From assembly GCA_902566705.1 (NCBI GenBank), contig CACFJT010000002.1:62001-126000 (forward strand): a stretch of DNA of 64,000 nucleotides, in the 5' to 3' direction. A program made the translations under genes and the position numbers. Positions 30,680 through 39,130 of this stretch are shown here, one piece after another; the stretch's first letter is position 1, and each line of letters opens with the position of its first letter. The notes under the pieces are model-generated. The model did not search any database. It was not told the origin of the DNA and saw only the letters and a list, made by a program, of their open reading frames with translations. Source of the DNA: an uncultured Pelagibacteraceae bacterium (lineage in GTDB: Bacteria; Pseudomonadota; Alphaproteobacteria; Pelagibacterales; Pelagibacteraceae).

Positions 30680-32641
30680 TTAAATATTTAATTCTTTTAT
30701 ATTACCATATTGTTCAAGGGCTTCGGGATTTGCTAAAGCTTCTATGTTTTTAATTTCAGTTCCTTCTATTTTACTTTTAACTGCAAGTTCAACTATTTTA
30801 CCACTTTTTGTTCGAGGAATATCTTTAACAACAATAATTTTATTTGGAACATGTCTAGGAGATGCATTTTTTTTTATTTGTAATTTTATTTTGTTAATTA
30901 ATTCTGCTGTTAATAAATAATTTTTGCTCATTACAATAAATAAAACTATTCTAACATCATTATCCCATGATTGTCCTACAACGATAGATTCTTTTATTTC
31001 TTTAAACTTTTCAACTTCTGAGTATATCTCTGCTGTTCCAAGTCGAACACCTCCTGGATTTAAGGTGGTATCTGATCTTCCATGAATTATATACCCACCA
31101 TTATTCTTTTTTTCCGCGTAATCTCCATGGTGCCATATATTTTTAAATTTATTGAAATAAGCATTCTTAAATTTAATATCATTTTTATCATTCCAAAACT
31201 TTAAAGGCATTGATGGAAAGGAATTTTTACAAACAAGCTCTCCTCTAATATTTTTTAAAGATTTTCCTTTATCACTTAGAACATCTACATCTAAAGCCAA
31301 ACCATTGTTTTGTATTTCTCCTATATTTACTGGCTGATATAAATTTCCTAATACAAAGCATGAAACAATGTCAGTACCACCAGAAATAGATGACAAGTGT
31401 AAATTTTTTTTGATGTGCTTATAAACATATTTAAAACTTTCCTTTGAAAGAGGTGACCCAGTTGAACAAATTGTTCTTAACTTATTAAGTTTGAATTTAT
31501 ATTTTAATTTTGGCTTAAGCTTTCTCAAAGCATCTAAATACTTTGCGCTTATGCCGAATAAAGTTATTTTTTCTTTTTGTGCTATTTTCAAAAGCAAATC
31601 AGATGATTTAAACATTGGATATCCATCAAACAGAACAATAGAGGCTCTAGAAGCCAATGAACTAACTAACCAATTCCACATCATCCATCCACATGTCGTA
31701 AAATAAAAAACGTTATCATTTTCTTTAATATTACAATGTAATTGATGTTCCTTCATGTGCTGGATTAAAACGCCACCAGATCTGTGACATATACATTTTG
31801 GTTTTCCAGTAGTTCCGCTTGAATATAATATTGCTAACTCTGTTTCAAAATCAAATCTTTTAAAATCAATTTTTTTAGAATTAATTTGCATTAATTTATT
31901 CCATTTAAATAAATTAATTTTTTTAAATCTATTTTTATTCTTAATAAACTTTTTTCCAGGATAACTATTAATTACAACACTTTTGATTGATGGTATTGTT
32001 TTTAAAATCTCTGGAAGTCTTTTTAAAATATCTATTTTTTTTCCATTATAAAAATACTGATCAGTGATGAATAAAATTTTAGGTTTAATTTGAGAAAATC
32101 TTTCTATAACTCCTTTTGAGCCAAAATCAGGACTACAAGATGACCAAATACCCCCTAAAGAAGTCGTGGCAATGAATGCCTCAACTGTTTCAATAGTATT
32201 AGGCATATAGGCTGCAACTCTATCTCCTTTTTTAATATTTATTTTTTTAAAAAATTTTAAAATTTTACTAGTATTTAAATTTAATTGTCTCCATGATCTT
32301 TCTTCTCTAAATCCATTTTCACTTATAAAAGTAACTGCTTTTTCTTGATTGTTTTTCGACAATAAATTTTCACCAAAGTTCAATTTGCTACCTGGTAAAA
32401 ATAAATTTTTATAAAAAATTTTTGATTTTTTAAATTTTTTTTTACTTTTAGTTCCTTTAATTTTGCTAAAATCCCAAAATTTACTCCAAAACTCAGGGGA
32501 ATTTTTAATACTCCAATTTAATAACTTTTTATAATTTCTGTTAAATTTTTTATTTAAGTTTTTTGAAATATAATTTTCAAAAGCAAATAAATTGGAATTT
32601 CTTTTTTCAGTCAAAGAGGGTTGCCAAAGTTTTTTACTCAT
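30680..32641 (-). CDS. Acetoacetyl-CoA synthetase
   Basis: An AMP-forming acyl-CoA ligase of 653 residues. The long N-terminal cap (residues 1-90, with LLNWSIKNSPEFWSKFW) and overall length match acetoacetate-CoA ligase rather than acetyl-CoA synthetase. The ATP/AMP signature is YSSGTTGKPKC, with TCGWMMWNW in the core and PRTKSGKIVELAVK near the C-terminus (acetylatable lysine in the SGK motif). It activates acetoacetate to acetoacetyl-CoA at the cost of ATP. With the nearby thiolase it would turn acetoacetate into two acetyl-CoA. The gene is transcribed singly and divergently from the helicase operon. Confidence 0.88.
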   Translation of the reverse strand: MSKKLWQPSLTEKRNSNLFAFENYISKNLNKKFNRNYKKLLNWSIKNSPEFWSKFWDFSKIKGTKSKKKFKKSKIFYKNLFLPGSKLNFGENLLSKNNQEKAVTFISENGFREERSWRQLNLNTSKILKFFKKINIKKGDRVAAYMPNTIETVEAFIATTSLGGIWSSCSPDFGSKGVIERFSQIKPKILFITDQYFYNGKKIDILKRLPEILKTIPSIKSVVINSYPGKKFIKNKNRFKKINLFKWNKLMQINSKKIDFKRFDFETELAILYSSGTTGKPKCICHRSGGVLIQHMKEHQLHCNIKENDNVFYFTTCGWMMWNWLVSSLASRASIVLFDGYPMFKSSDLLLKIAQKEKITLFGISAKYLDALRKLKPKLKYKFKLNKLRTICSTGSPLSKESFKYVYKHIKKNLHLSSISGGTDIVSCFVLGNLYQPVNIGEIQNNGLALDVDVLSDKGKSLKNIRGELVCKNSFPSMPLKFWNDKNDIKFKNAYFNKFKNIWHHGDYAEKKNNGGYIIHGRSDTTLNPGGVRLGTAEIYSEVEKFKEIKESIVVGQSWDNDVRIVLFIVMSKNYLLTAELINKIKLQIKKNASPRHVPNKIIVVKDIPRTKSGKIVELAVKSKIEGTEIKNIEALANPEALEQYGNIKELNI

Positions 32642-32814
32642 TTTATTAAATTAAATTACTGATATAGAATTAATCTTATTTATGATAATCTCATTATTAT
32701 TTATAAGAAAATGAGAACTTTTTACCCTCCGATTCGATCATGTTTTAGTCCATTTTTGTTCTTTAGCTGTAACAATATCTGGTAGGTAAAAAAAAGGAAG
32801 CACAAAAGATAGAA
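32642..32814. other. Divergent spacer with inverted repeat and a possible 24-codon leader frame
   Basis: This 173-bp gap separates acetoacetyl-CoA synthetase (minus) from the helicase gene (plus). It holds an inverted repeat TCTCATT/AATGAGA (32689-32695 and 32710-32716) followed on the plus strand by ACTTTTT. A stretch at about 32716-32790 is visibly less AT-rich than its surroundings. A short plus-strand frame (ATG 32711 to TAG 32785, 24 residues, rich in Phe and Ser) spans it. I cannot assign a known RNA or protein. It may be a leader controlling the helicase operon. Confidence 0.25.
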
Positions 32815-35295
32815 ATGACTAAAAGTAAAATTACAGCTGTTCTGGGTCCTACCAATACGGGCAAAACCCATCTTGCTATTGAAACTATGCTTTCATTTGA
32901 GAGTGGTATGATTGGCTTTCCACTTAGATTACTTGCAAGAGAAGTATATGACAAAGTAATAAAGAAAATAAGTTTAGATAAAGTAGCACTTATAACTGGA
33001 GAAGAAAAAATAATTCCAACCAATGCAAAATATTTTTTGTGTACCGTCGAATCTATGCCAATTGACAAACATCTGGAGTTTGTTGGTGTGGACGAAATTC
33101 AAATGTGCTCTGATCATGAAAGAGGTCATATTTTTACGGATAGACTTTTGAATATGAGAGGAGAAAAACTTACAATGCTGATGGGTTCAAGTACAATTAA
33201 AAATATCATTTCAAAATTAGATGGGGATATTGAATTTATTAACAAAGAAAGACTATCTAAACTTACCTACGCTGGTCATAAAAAAATATCAAGAATTGAC
33301 AGAAAAACAGCAATCATTGCATTTTCAGCGGAGGAGGTTTATGCCATTGCTGAGTTAATAAGGAGACAAAAGGGCGGTGCAGCAATTGTAATGGGATCAC
33401 TTAGCCCTAAAACAAGAAATGCTCAAGTTGAATTATATCAATCTGGCGATGTTGATTTTTTAGTGGCAACTGATGCGATTGGAATGGGAATAAATATGGA
33501 TTTAGATTTTGTTTATTTTTCAAATGTTAAGAAATTTGATGGAAAAAAATTAAGAAAATTAAATCTTTCTGAAATAGGTCAAATAGCAGGTAGAGCTGGA
33601 AGGTACCTTAACGATGGAAGTTTTGGTATTACTGGTGATTGCAAAGAGATACCTCCAGAGGAAGTAGAGTTATTAGAAAATCATAAATTTGAAGAAATTA
33701 GAACTTTGTTTTGGAGAAATTCAAATCTTAATTTTAATAATCCAAATAGTTTAATTAAAAGTTTGGAAGAAAAACCTCAGGTGGAATGGCTAAGAAAAAT
33801 TCATGAATGTGAGGACGAAAAAGCGCTAAAATATTTTTTAAAAGATCAAAAAATTTTAAATATAGGATTTGATGAGAAAACTTTAATGCTTTTATGGGAA
33901 TGTTGCCAAATACCTGATTTTGTTAAAAAAACATACGGAAATCATTTTGAGGTAATTTGGAATGTGTTTAAATTTTTAACTAGCAAAAAAAGACTAATTT
34001 CTGAAGATTATATGAGATTACAGCTTATGAAACTAGATAAATTAGATGGAAATGTAGATTCTTTATCAAATAGAATTGCAAATGTCAGAACTTGGTCATA
34101 TGTTTCGAATAAAAATAATTGGGTAGAAAATCAAAGTTATTGGATAGAAAAAACTAAACACTTAGAAGATAGACTTTCAGACAGATTGCATGAAGAACTT
34201 ACTAAAACTTTTATTGACAAAAGAGCAAGTGTACTTGCTAGAGGTTTAAAACAAGATATGGAATTTAAAACTGAAATTTTACAAAACAACGACGTTAAAA
34301 TTGACGATCAATTTATTGGAAAGATAAAAGGACTAAAATTAGAACTAGATCTGAAAAAAGGTGCTTTGGAAACAGATATTAAATCTCTAAAAAAAGCTGC
34401 CAGACAAACTATTGGCCCAGAATTAGAAAAACGTGTTCAATCAATAATTGATACGGGATTAGTAAATTTGAATGAAGACTTTAAAATTTACTGGAATGAT
34501 TTCCCAATTGCCAAATTAACACCAGGTAATGACTATTTAAATCCTAATTTTGATTTAATCGTTGATGATGTTATTAAACAAAATACTAAAGAGAAATTAA
34601 ACTATTACATTAACAAATGGATACATGCAAAAATAAATAACGTTCTTAAAAGTTTAATCGATTTAAAAAATATAAAAGAAAATAATTCATCAATTAAAGC
34701 ACTTGCATACCAACTCTATGAAAATAATGGAGTATTAAAAAGAGACCAAGTGTCTGAATACTTAAAAAACCTGGAACAAAATGAAAGAAAAATTCTTAGA
34801 GATTTAGGGGTAAAGTTTGGAAGATATCATGTGTTCCTTTATCAATTAATCAAACCAGAAGCAGTATCTTTGCGAACATTACTATGGAAAAATTTTTATC
34901 AAAAATTTCATAATTTAAAACCACCTACCTTCGGTTTGAATTTTTTAGACTATAAAGAAATAAAAAATAAAAACTTTATGCTTTTGTGTGGATTTGAAAG
35001 ATTTGACAATTTTTTTGTGAGAATTGATATTTTGGAAAGATTATTTGTATTAATAATAAATTCTAGTTCAAAAGAAAATTCTGAAGTAAAATTAGTTCCA
35101 GAAATGTTAAATCTTTTAGGATGTAGTAAAGATAATTTCAAAAAATTACTTCAAAAGATGAATTACAAAATATTTGAGAAAGGAAATGAAACATTTTTTA
35201 AATATAGCCCTGTTAAGAAGTTTAAAAAAATTAACACGAAGAAAATCTCAAATGAAAACCCATTTAAAATATTAAAAAATTTAAATTTGAATTAA
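32815..35295 (+). CDS. Suv3-like DExH RNA helicase
   Basis: The protein has 826 residues. A superfamily 2 helicase core occupies the first 330: Walker A GPTNTGKTHLA (about 11-21), DEIQ as Walker B, a GSST-like motif III, and motif VI QIAGRAGRYLNDG. This is the Suv3/SUPV3L1 arrangement. The long C-terminal part (about 330-826) is helical, lysine-rich and not otherwise recognised. Mitochondrial Suv3 drives an RNA degradosome, and alphaproteobacteria carry homologues of unknown partner. It heads a tight operon with TerB-like, ferredoxin and CarD genes (1-bp and overlapping junctions). The purine-rich AGGAAG lies about 14 bp before the ATG, a little far. Confidence 0.87.
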   Translation: MTKSKITAVLGPTNTGKTHLAIETMLSFESGMIGFPLRLLAREVYDKVIKKISLDKVALITGEEKIIPTNAKYFLCTVESMPIDKHLEFVGVDEIQMCSDHERGHIFTDRLLNMRGEKLTMLMGSSTIKNIISKLDGDIEFINKERLSKLTYAGHKKISRIDRKTAIIAFSAEEVYAIAELIRRQKGGAAIVMGSLSPKTRNAQVELYQSGDVDFLVATDAIGMGINMDLDFVYFSNVKKFDGKKLRKLNLSEIGQIAGRAGRYLNDGSFGITGDCKEIPPEEVELLENHKFEEIRTLFWRNSNLNFNNPNSLIKSLEEKPQVEWLRKIHECEDEKALKYFLKDQKILNIGFDEKTLMLLWECCQIPDFVKKTYGNHFEVIWNVFKFLTSKKRLISEDYMRLQLMKLDKLDGNVDSLSNRIANVRTWSYVSNKNNWVENQSYWIEKTKHLEDRLSDRLHEELTKTFIDKRASVLARGLKQDMEFKTEILQNNDVKIDDQFIGKIKGLKLELDLKKGALETDIKSLKKAARQTIGPELEKRVQSIIDTGLVNLNEDFKIYWNDFPIAKLTPGNDYLNPNFDLIVDDVIKQNTKEKLNYYINKWIHAKINNVLKSLIDLKNIKENNSSIKALAYQLYENNGVLKRDQVSEYLKNLEQNERKILRDLGVKFGRYHVFLYQLIKPEAVSLRTLLWKNFYQKFHNLKPPTFGLNFLDYKEIKNKNFMLLCGFERFDNFFVRIDILERLFVLIINSSSKENSEVKLVPEMLNLLGCSKDNFKKLLQKMNYKIFEKGNETFFKYSPVKKFKKINTKKISNENPFKILKNLNLN

Positions 35296-35296
35296 A

Positions 35297-35707
35297 ATGT
35301 TTTTTAAAAAGGAAGAAATAAAAAATAATGAATTTCTAACTAAAGTTTGTGCTTTACTAATTCATGCTGCTAAAATTGATGAGAATTATACAGATAAAGA
35401 GGAAGAAATTATTAAAAAAACGCTAAATGAGCTTGGTTTAGAAGATGAAAATATTTCCAAAACCATTGAAGAAGCAAAAGTAATTGAGGAAAACTCAAAT
35501 CAAATTTTAGATTTTACTAGAAAGGTAAAAAATTTGCCTGAGCAAGATAAGATTAAAATCGTAGAGGCTTTATGGTCTATCATTTACTCAAACAAAGATG
35601 CTGATATATACGAAACTAATTTAATGAGACGACTTGCGGGATTACTTTATATTGACAATAAAACAATGGGCGATATTAAAGAAAAAGTTAAACAAAACTC
35701 ACTATGA
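35297..35707 (+). CDS. TerB-like domain protein
   Basis: An all-helical, acidic protein of 136 residues that resembles the TerB/DjlA-N fold: [19 protein letters not shown] near the N-terminus has the Asp/Glu pattern that in TerB binds metal, and [15 protein letters not shown] repeats it. No signal peptide or membrane segment is seen. The cellular role is unknown; despite the family name it need not concern tellurite. It lies 1 bp after the helicase gene and its TGA overlaps the ferredoxin ATG (ATGA), so it is translated with them. Confidence 0.75.
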   Translation: MFFKKEEIKNNEFLTKVCALLIHAAKIDENYTDKEEEIIKKTLNELGLEDENISKTIEEAKVIEENSNQILDFTRKVKNLPEQDKIKIVEALWSIIYSNKDADIYETNLMRRLAGLLYIDNKTMGDIKEKVKQNSL

Positions 35708-36030
35708 CATATATCGTTAACGACAATTGTATTAAGTGCAAATTAACAGACTGTGTTGATGTCTGCCCAGTCGATTGCTTTTACGAAGGTAAAAATATGC
35801 TTGTAATTAAACCCGATGAGTGTATAGATTGTGGCGTTTGCGAGCCAGAATGTCCTGTCGATGCCATTAAAGCAGACACTGAACCTGGAAGTGAAAAATG
35901 GTTAGAGATCAATAAAAAATACTCTGAAATCTGGCCTAACATAAGTGAAAAAAAAGATCCACCAGCGGATCACGAAAAATTTAAAAATGAGCAAAATAAG
36001 TACGAAAAATATTTTAAAGAAAATCTTTAA
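35704..36030 (+). CDS. fdxA: Seven-iron ferredoxin FdxA
   Basis: A protein of 108 residues. The N-terminal half carries two cluster motifs, [17 protein letters not shown] (3Fe-4S plus one ligand of the second cluster) and [12 protein letters not shown] (4Fe-4S). The C-terminal tail (about 60-108) is typical of alphaproteobacterial FdxA. It is a low-potential electron carrier of the cytosol. The start overlaps terB-like by 4 bp, and its last 44 bp overlap the likely start of carD. The order helicase, ferredoxin, CarD recurs in alphaproteobacteria (established gene neighbourhood). Confidence 0.94.
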   Translation: MTYIVNDNCIKCKLTDCVDVCPVDCFYEGKNMLVIKPDECIDCGVCEPECPVDAIKADTEPGSEKWLEINKKYSEIWPNISEKKDPPADHEKFKNEQNKYEKYFKENL

Positions 36031-36892
36031 AAGCAAAACAGATAAAAAAGTGAAAAAAAAAGTTTCTAAAAAGAAGGTTGTCAAAGTAAAAAAAAATGTA
36101 AAAGCCAAAAAAGTTAAAAAAGCTAAAAAAATTATATCAAAAAAAACCAAAAAAATTGTTAAAAAGATTTCTGCTAAAGCAACAAAAACAAAAAAAAATA
36201 TTAAAGTTGCAGAAACAAATGCTGATCCAAAAGTAGATAATTTAAGAATTTCAAAAACAAATGAAATCAAACCAGAAATAAAAAAGGTAAAAAAACAAGA
36301 AAGTGAAAAAAGAGAATATAAAATTAAAGACCATGTTGTTTATCCAAAACATGGTGTTGGCCAAATTACTGAATTTAAGAAGATCAACATTGGTGGAATT
36401 GATGTTGAGACTTATGTGATAAAATTTGAAAAAGATAAAGCTAACGGAATGGTACCAGTAAATAAGCAATCACACCTAAGGCCTTTAGCAACTATAAATC
36501 AAGTAAATAAATCTATATCAATATTAAAAAGTAAACCTAAAATAAAAAGGTCTATGTGGAGCAGAAGAGCTCAAGAGTATGAAGCTAAAATTTCTTCTGG
36601 TAAAATATATGAACTAGCAGAAGTAGTGAGGGATTTAAATAAAGGTGACGATATAATGGTTGACCAATCTTACAGTGAAAGACAATTATTTGAAAAGGCT
36701 TATGAAAGATTATCATCAGAATTTCAAATTGTACTAAATGTATCAATTGAAGATACGCAAAAAAAATTGGATAAAGCTCTTAAACGAAACCAAACTAATC
36801 AAACTCAACAAACAACAATTTCTAAAACACCCACTTCAGACTTACCTGAAGAAGAATCCATCTCTGATACAGAAGAAACTATTGAAGAATAA
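35987..36892 (+). CDS. carD: CarD-family transcription regulator with lysine-rich N-terminal tail
   Basis: A protein of 301 residues from ATG 35987 ([10 protein letters not shown]), inside the end of fdxA. An upstream ATG at 35945 would lengthen the overlap and adds nothing CarD-like. Residues 1-75 are about half lysine, in KKVKK/KAKK-like repeats resembling histone H1 tails. The CarD RNA polymerase-interacting domain begins near 110 ([16 protein letters not shown]), followed by the helical DNA-binding part (about 185-265) and a Gln/Thr/Glu-rich tail. CarD binds the RNA polymerase beta subunit and stabilises open promoter complexes. A good terminator follows at once. The basic tail is much longer than in ordinary CarD (about 160-170 residues). 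Confidence 0.9.
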   Translation: MSKISTKNILKKIFKSKTDKKVKKKVSKKKVVKVKKNVKAKKVKKAKKIISKKTKKIVKKISAKATKTKKNIKVAETNADPKVDNLRISKTNEIKPEIKKVKKQESEKREYKIKDHVVYPKHGVGQITEFKKINIGGIDVETYVIKFEKDKANGMVPVNKQSHLRPLATINQVNKSISILKSKPKIKRSMWSRRAQEYEAKISSGKIYELAEVVRDLNKGDDIMVDQSYSERQLFEKAYERLSSEFQIVLNVSIEDTQKKLDKALKRNQTNQTQQTTISKTPTSDLPEEESISDTEETIEE

Positions 36893-36893
36893 A

Positions 36894-36933
36894 AAAAACG
36901 CCTCTCACACAAAAAGTTATGAGAAGCGTTTTT
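36894..36933 (+). terminator. Intrinsic terminator after carD
   Basis: The arms AAAAACGCCTCTCA and TGAGAAGCGTTTTT pair over 14 positions with one mismatch around a 12-nt loop. The right arm ends in a run of five T. It begins 2 bp after the carD stop and ends the helicase-carD operon. The A/T runs on both sides could let it also work on the opposite strand for the convergent mini-gene. Confidence 0.85.
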
Positions 36934-36952
36934 AATAAAGAATACTAAGTTA

Positions 36953-37045
36953 CTATTTTCTTCTTCTTTTTTTTGCTTTTTTCTTAGCTTTTTTCTTAGC
37001 TTTTTTCTTAGTTTTCTTTGCCGCTTTTTTTCTTTTCTTAGGCAT
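36953..37045 (-). CDS. 30-residue lysine/arginine/alanine mini-protein
   Basis: A minus-strand frame from ATG at 37045 to TAG at 36953 coding for 30 residues, 22 of them Lys or Arg. It starts MPKKRKKAAKK, has three KKKA repeats (12-bp direct repeat AAAAAAGCTAAG) and ends KKRRRK. A strong ribosome-binding site (AAAGGGAG) lies 6 bp before the ATG, rare in this AT-rich window. It is convergent with carD, whose tail has similar composition. It could be a histone-H1-like DNA compactor, an RNA-binding peptide or a small ribosome-associated protein; I cannot decide. It is too short for standard gene callers. Confidence 0.62.
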   Translation of the reverse strand: MPKKRKKAAKKTKKKAKKKAKKKAKKRRRK

Positions 37046-37245
37046 CTTTAGCTCCCTTTTTTAGTTAAACGAATCAAATTGATTCGTAATTACTATATTT
37101 TTATTTTTTTCTATAAGTTATGTCAATTCTTTAATTAAAAGTTAAAAATTAAAAATAATATTTTTAAATTTTTATTTTTATTTAACTTTTTTTTATTAAT
37201 TTAGTTAATGTTTATGCGGCTAATAAACAATTTAATTTAAGTAAT
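37046..37245. other. AT-rich spacer with palindrome between mini-gene and acyl-CoA synthetase
   Basis: About 200 bp of very AT-rich DNA between two minus-strand genes. Apart from the palindrome at 37069-37087 I see only A/T runs. Long mixed T and A tracts near 37140-37200 could contain the 3' end of the acyl-CoA synthetase transcript and the promoter of the mini-gene, but no clear -35/-10 pair or stem with U-tract stands out. Confidence 0.4.
37069..37087. promoter_or_regulatory. Perfect 19-bp palindrome upstream of the basic mini-gene
   Basis: ACGAATCAA and TTGATTCGT are exact reverse complements around one central base, 24 bp upstream of the mini-gene ATG (37045). In RNA this would be a strong leader hairpin just before the ribosome-binding site; in DNA it would suit a dimeric repressor. 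Its perfection over 9 bp per arm makes chance unlikely. Confidence 0.55.
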
Positions 37246-38976
37246 TTAATAAAGATTTTCTAACTGATTTTTATATTTTTCCGTAACTTTTTTTCTTTTT
37301 ACTTTCATTGTTGGTGTCATTAAACCATTTTCTATAGAAAAATTTTCATCTATTAATTGAATTTTTTTTATCTTTTCTAATAAAGTTAATTTTGTGTTTA
37401 TTTTTTCAATCACTTTATTTATTTTTTCTTTTTCATTTAAAAAATCTTTATTAGGAACAATTAAAGCAACTAAGTAATTTTTTTTATCCCCATAAACCAT
37501 GCACTGATCGATTTCTGGCTCATTTGTTATCATATTTTCAATTTTAGCTGGTGAAATATTATCTCCTCCAGCACTTACTATGATATCTTTTTTTCTATCA
37601 GTTATTTTTAAATAACCATCATTTGGATCTATCTCTCCAATATCACCTGTATGTAACCATCCATTTATAATTACTTTTTCAGTTTCTTCTTTTTTGTTCC
37701 AATATCCTAGCATTACATTTTCACCTTTAACTAAAATTTCTCCATCTTGAGCAATTTTAACTTCATTTCCTTTAAATGGAGGTCCTACAGTTTCCACTTT
37801 AATTTTATGTATTGGATTGCAACTTACTACTGGTGATGTTTCTGTTAAACCATAACCTTGGAGTGTCGGCAATCCAATGGCATTTAAAAATTCACCTATT
37901 TCTTTATCTAGAGCACCACCACCTGAAACGAAAGCTTGTAAATTTCCACCAAATTGCCTTTTAATTTTTTTTCTTACTAATTTATCAACTATTAAATTGA
38001 GTAATTTTTCAGAAAATGTCATTTTTTGATTTAATAGTTTTTTTCTTCCCAAACGAATAGTTGCTTCAATTAATTTAGCTTTGAACCCTGTTTGTTTTTT
38101 TAAATTCATGTTTATTTTGTTATAAAGGTTCTGATAGAACCTTGGAACAGCTGTCATAATTCTAGGTTTTGCTTCAGATATATTTTCTAAAAGTTTTTCA
38201 ATTTTTTCAGCATAGAATACTTTAGCTCCTACTGCTATCTGCACAAATTGAAGACAATGCTCATAAGAGTGAGAAAGAGGAAGCCAAGTTAAAAATACTA
38301 GTTTTGAGTCAAGTAATGGTTTTAGAATTTCTATCGATCCCTCAACATTATTCAAAATTCCACCATGGCTTAAGATTACTCCCTTAGGATTCCCACCAGT
38401 TCCTGAAGTATAAATAATGCATGCTGGAGAATTTCTTTTTAATTTATTATTTTCAATTTTATCTTCTGCTAATAAATTATTTTTTGTTATAGAATTATAA
38501 TCTAAATATTTTTCTTTGTTATTTATTTGTAGGTTATTTGTTACTATATCTATTTGATCTAAAGTAACGACTTTATTTATAAAATCTTTTTCATTTATTA
38601 AGTTATGCAATTTTTTTAGCATTTCATTATTAGAAACAATAACCAAGCTAGGTTCACAATCTTCAATCAAATATTTATAATCATCTTCAATATATGTTGT
38701 ATATGCTGGTACAGTAATTCCACCTGCAACCATTATAGCCAAATCAGACACAAACCACTCAGGTCTATTTTCTGAAACTAAAAGGCATCTATCACCCTCT
38801 TTTATATTTTCTTTAATAACTTGTGATAATTTTAATATATTCTTTTCTGTTTGTTCCCATGTATATGATTTTTTATTACTTGGATTTAGCCATTCTAAAA
38901 AAATATCTTCTTTATTTTGCTTATTTGCTTGATTAACAAATAATTCGATCAAATTATTTAAATTATTTATATTCAT
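37246..38976 (-). CDS. Long-chain acyl-CoA synthetase (AMP-forming)
   Basis: An adenylate-forming enzyme of 576 residues with P-loop YTSGTGGNPKGV, the motif GYGLTETSPV and the hinge GWLHTGDIGEID ... DRKKDIIVSAGG. The length and motifs fit FadD15/long-chain acyl-CoA synthetases that also activate exogenous fatty acids. No membrane segment is clear. It is transcribed just after tRNA-Leu (7-bp gap) on the same strand. No other fatty acid oxidation genes are adjacent. The chain-length preference cannot be told from sequence. Confidence 0.87.
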   Translation of the reverse strand: MNINNLNNLIELFVNQANKQNKEDIFLEWLNPSNKKSYTWEQTEKNILKLSQVIKENIKEGDRCLLVSENRPEWFVSDLAIMVAGGITVPAYTTYIEDDYKYLIEDCEPSLVIVSNNEMLKKLHNLINEKDFINKVVTLDQIDIVTNNLQINNKEKYLDYNSITKNNLLAEDKIENNKLKRNSPACIIYTSGTGGNPKGVILSHGGILNNVEGSIEILKPLLDSKLVFLTWLPLSHSYEHCLQFVQIAVGAKVFYAEKIEKLLENISEAKPRIMTAVPRFYQNLYNKINMNLKKQTGFKAKLIEATIRLGRKKLLNQKMTFSEKLLNLIVDKLVRKKIKRQFGGNLQAFVSGGGALDKEIGEFLNAIGLPTLQGYGLTETSPVVSCNPIHKIKVETVGPPFKGNEVKIAQDGEILVKGENVMLGYWNKKEETEKVIINGWLHTGDIGEIDPNDGYLKITDRKKDIIVSAGGDNISPAKIENMITNEPEIDQCMVYGDKKNYLVALIVPNKDFLNEKEKINKVIEKINTKLTLLEKIKKIQLIDENFSIENGLMTPTMKVKRKKVTEKYKNQLENLY

Positions 38977-38983
38977 AATTACA

Positions 38984-39068
38984 TGGTGGGCGAAGAGAGA
39001 ATCGAACTCTCACTTCTTGCGAAACACGATTTTGAGTCGTGCGCGTCTACCAGTTCCGCCATTCGCCC
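38984..39068 (-). tRNA. tRNA-Leu (anticodon CAA)
   Basis: Class II tRNA on the minus strand. The acceptor GGGCGAA pairs with UUCGCCC, with discriminator A and an encoded CCA. The D-arm is GGCGGAACUGGUAGACGC, the anticodon loop CUCAAAA gives CAA, and there is a long variable arm and a GUUCGAUUC T-loop. It reads UUG codons. The CCA end lies 7 bp before the acyl-CoA synthetase ATG. Confidence 0.97.
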
Positions 39069-39130
39069 ATGATATTCAATTAAATTATATTTAAATAGTA
39101 TAAGAACTAAATTTATATTAAAACCAAAAA

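Noticed and set aside
32763-33068. Minus-strand frame of 101 codons overlapping the start of the helicase gene
   Set aside because: Its hydrophobic product mirrors the conserved helicase motifs on the other strand, so it is a shadow frame.
35945-35986. Upstream start for carD
   Set aside because: The extra residues increase overlap with fdxA and look unlike CarD. The ATG at 35987 is more plausible, though proteomics would settle it.
35902-36270. Phe-rich 122-codon frame opposite carD
   Set aside because: It is the reverse complement of the lysine-rich CarD tail (AAA/AAG read as TTT/CTT), not an independent gene.
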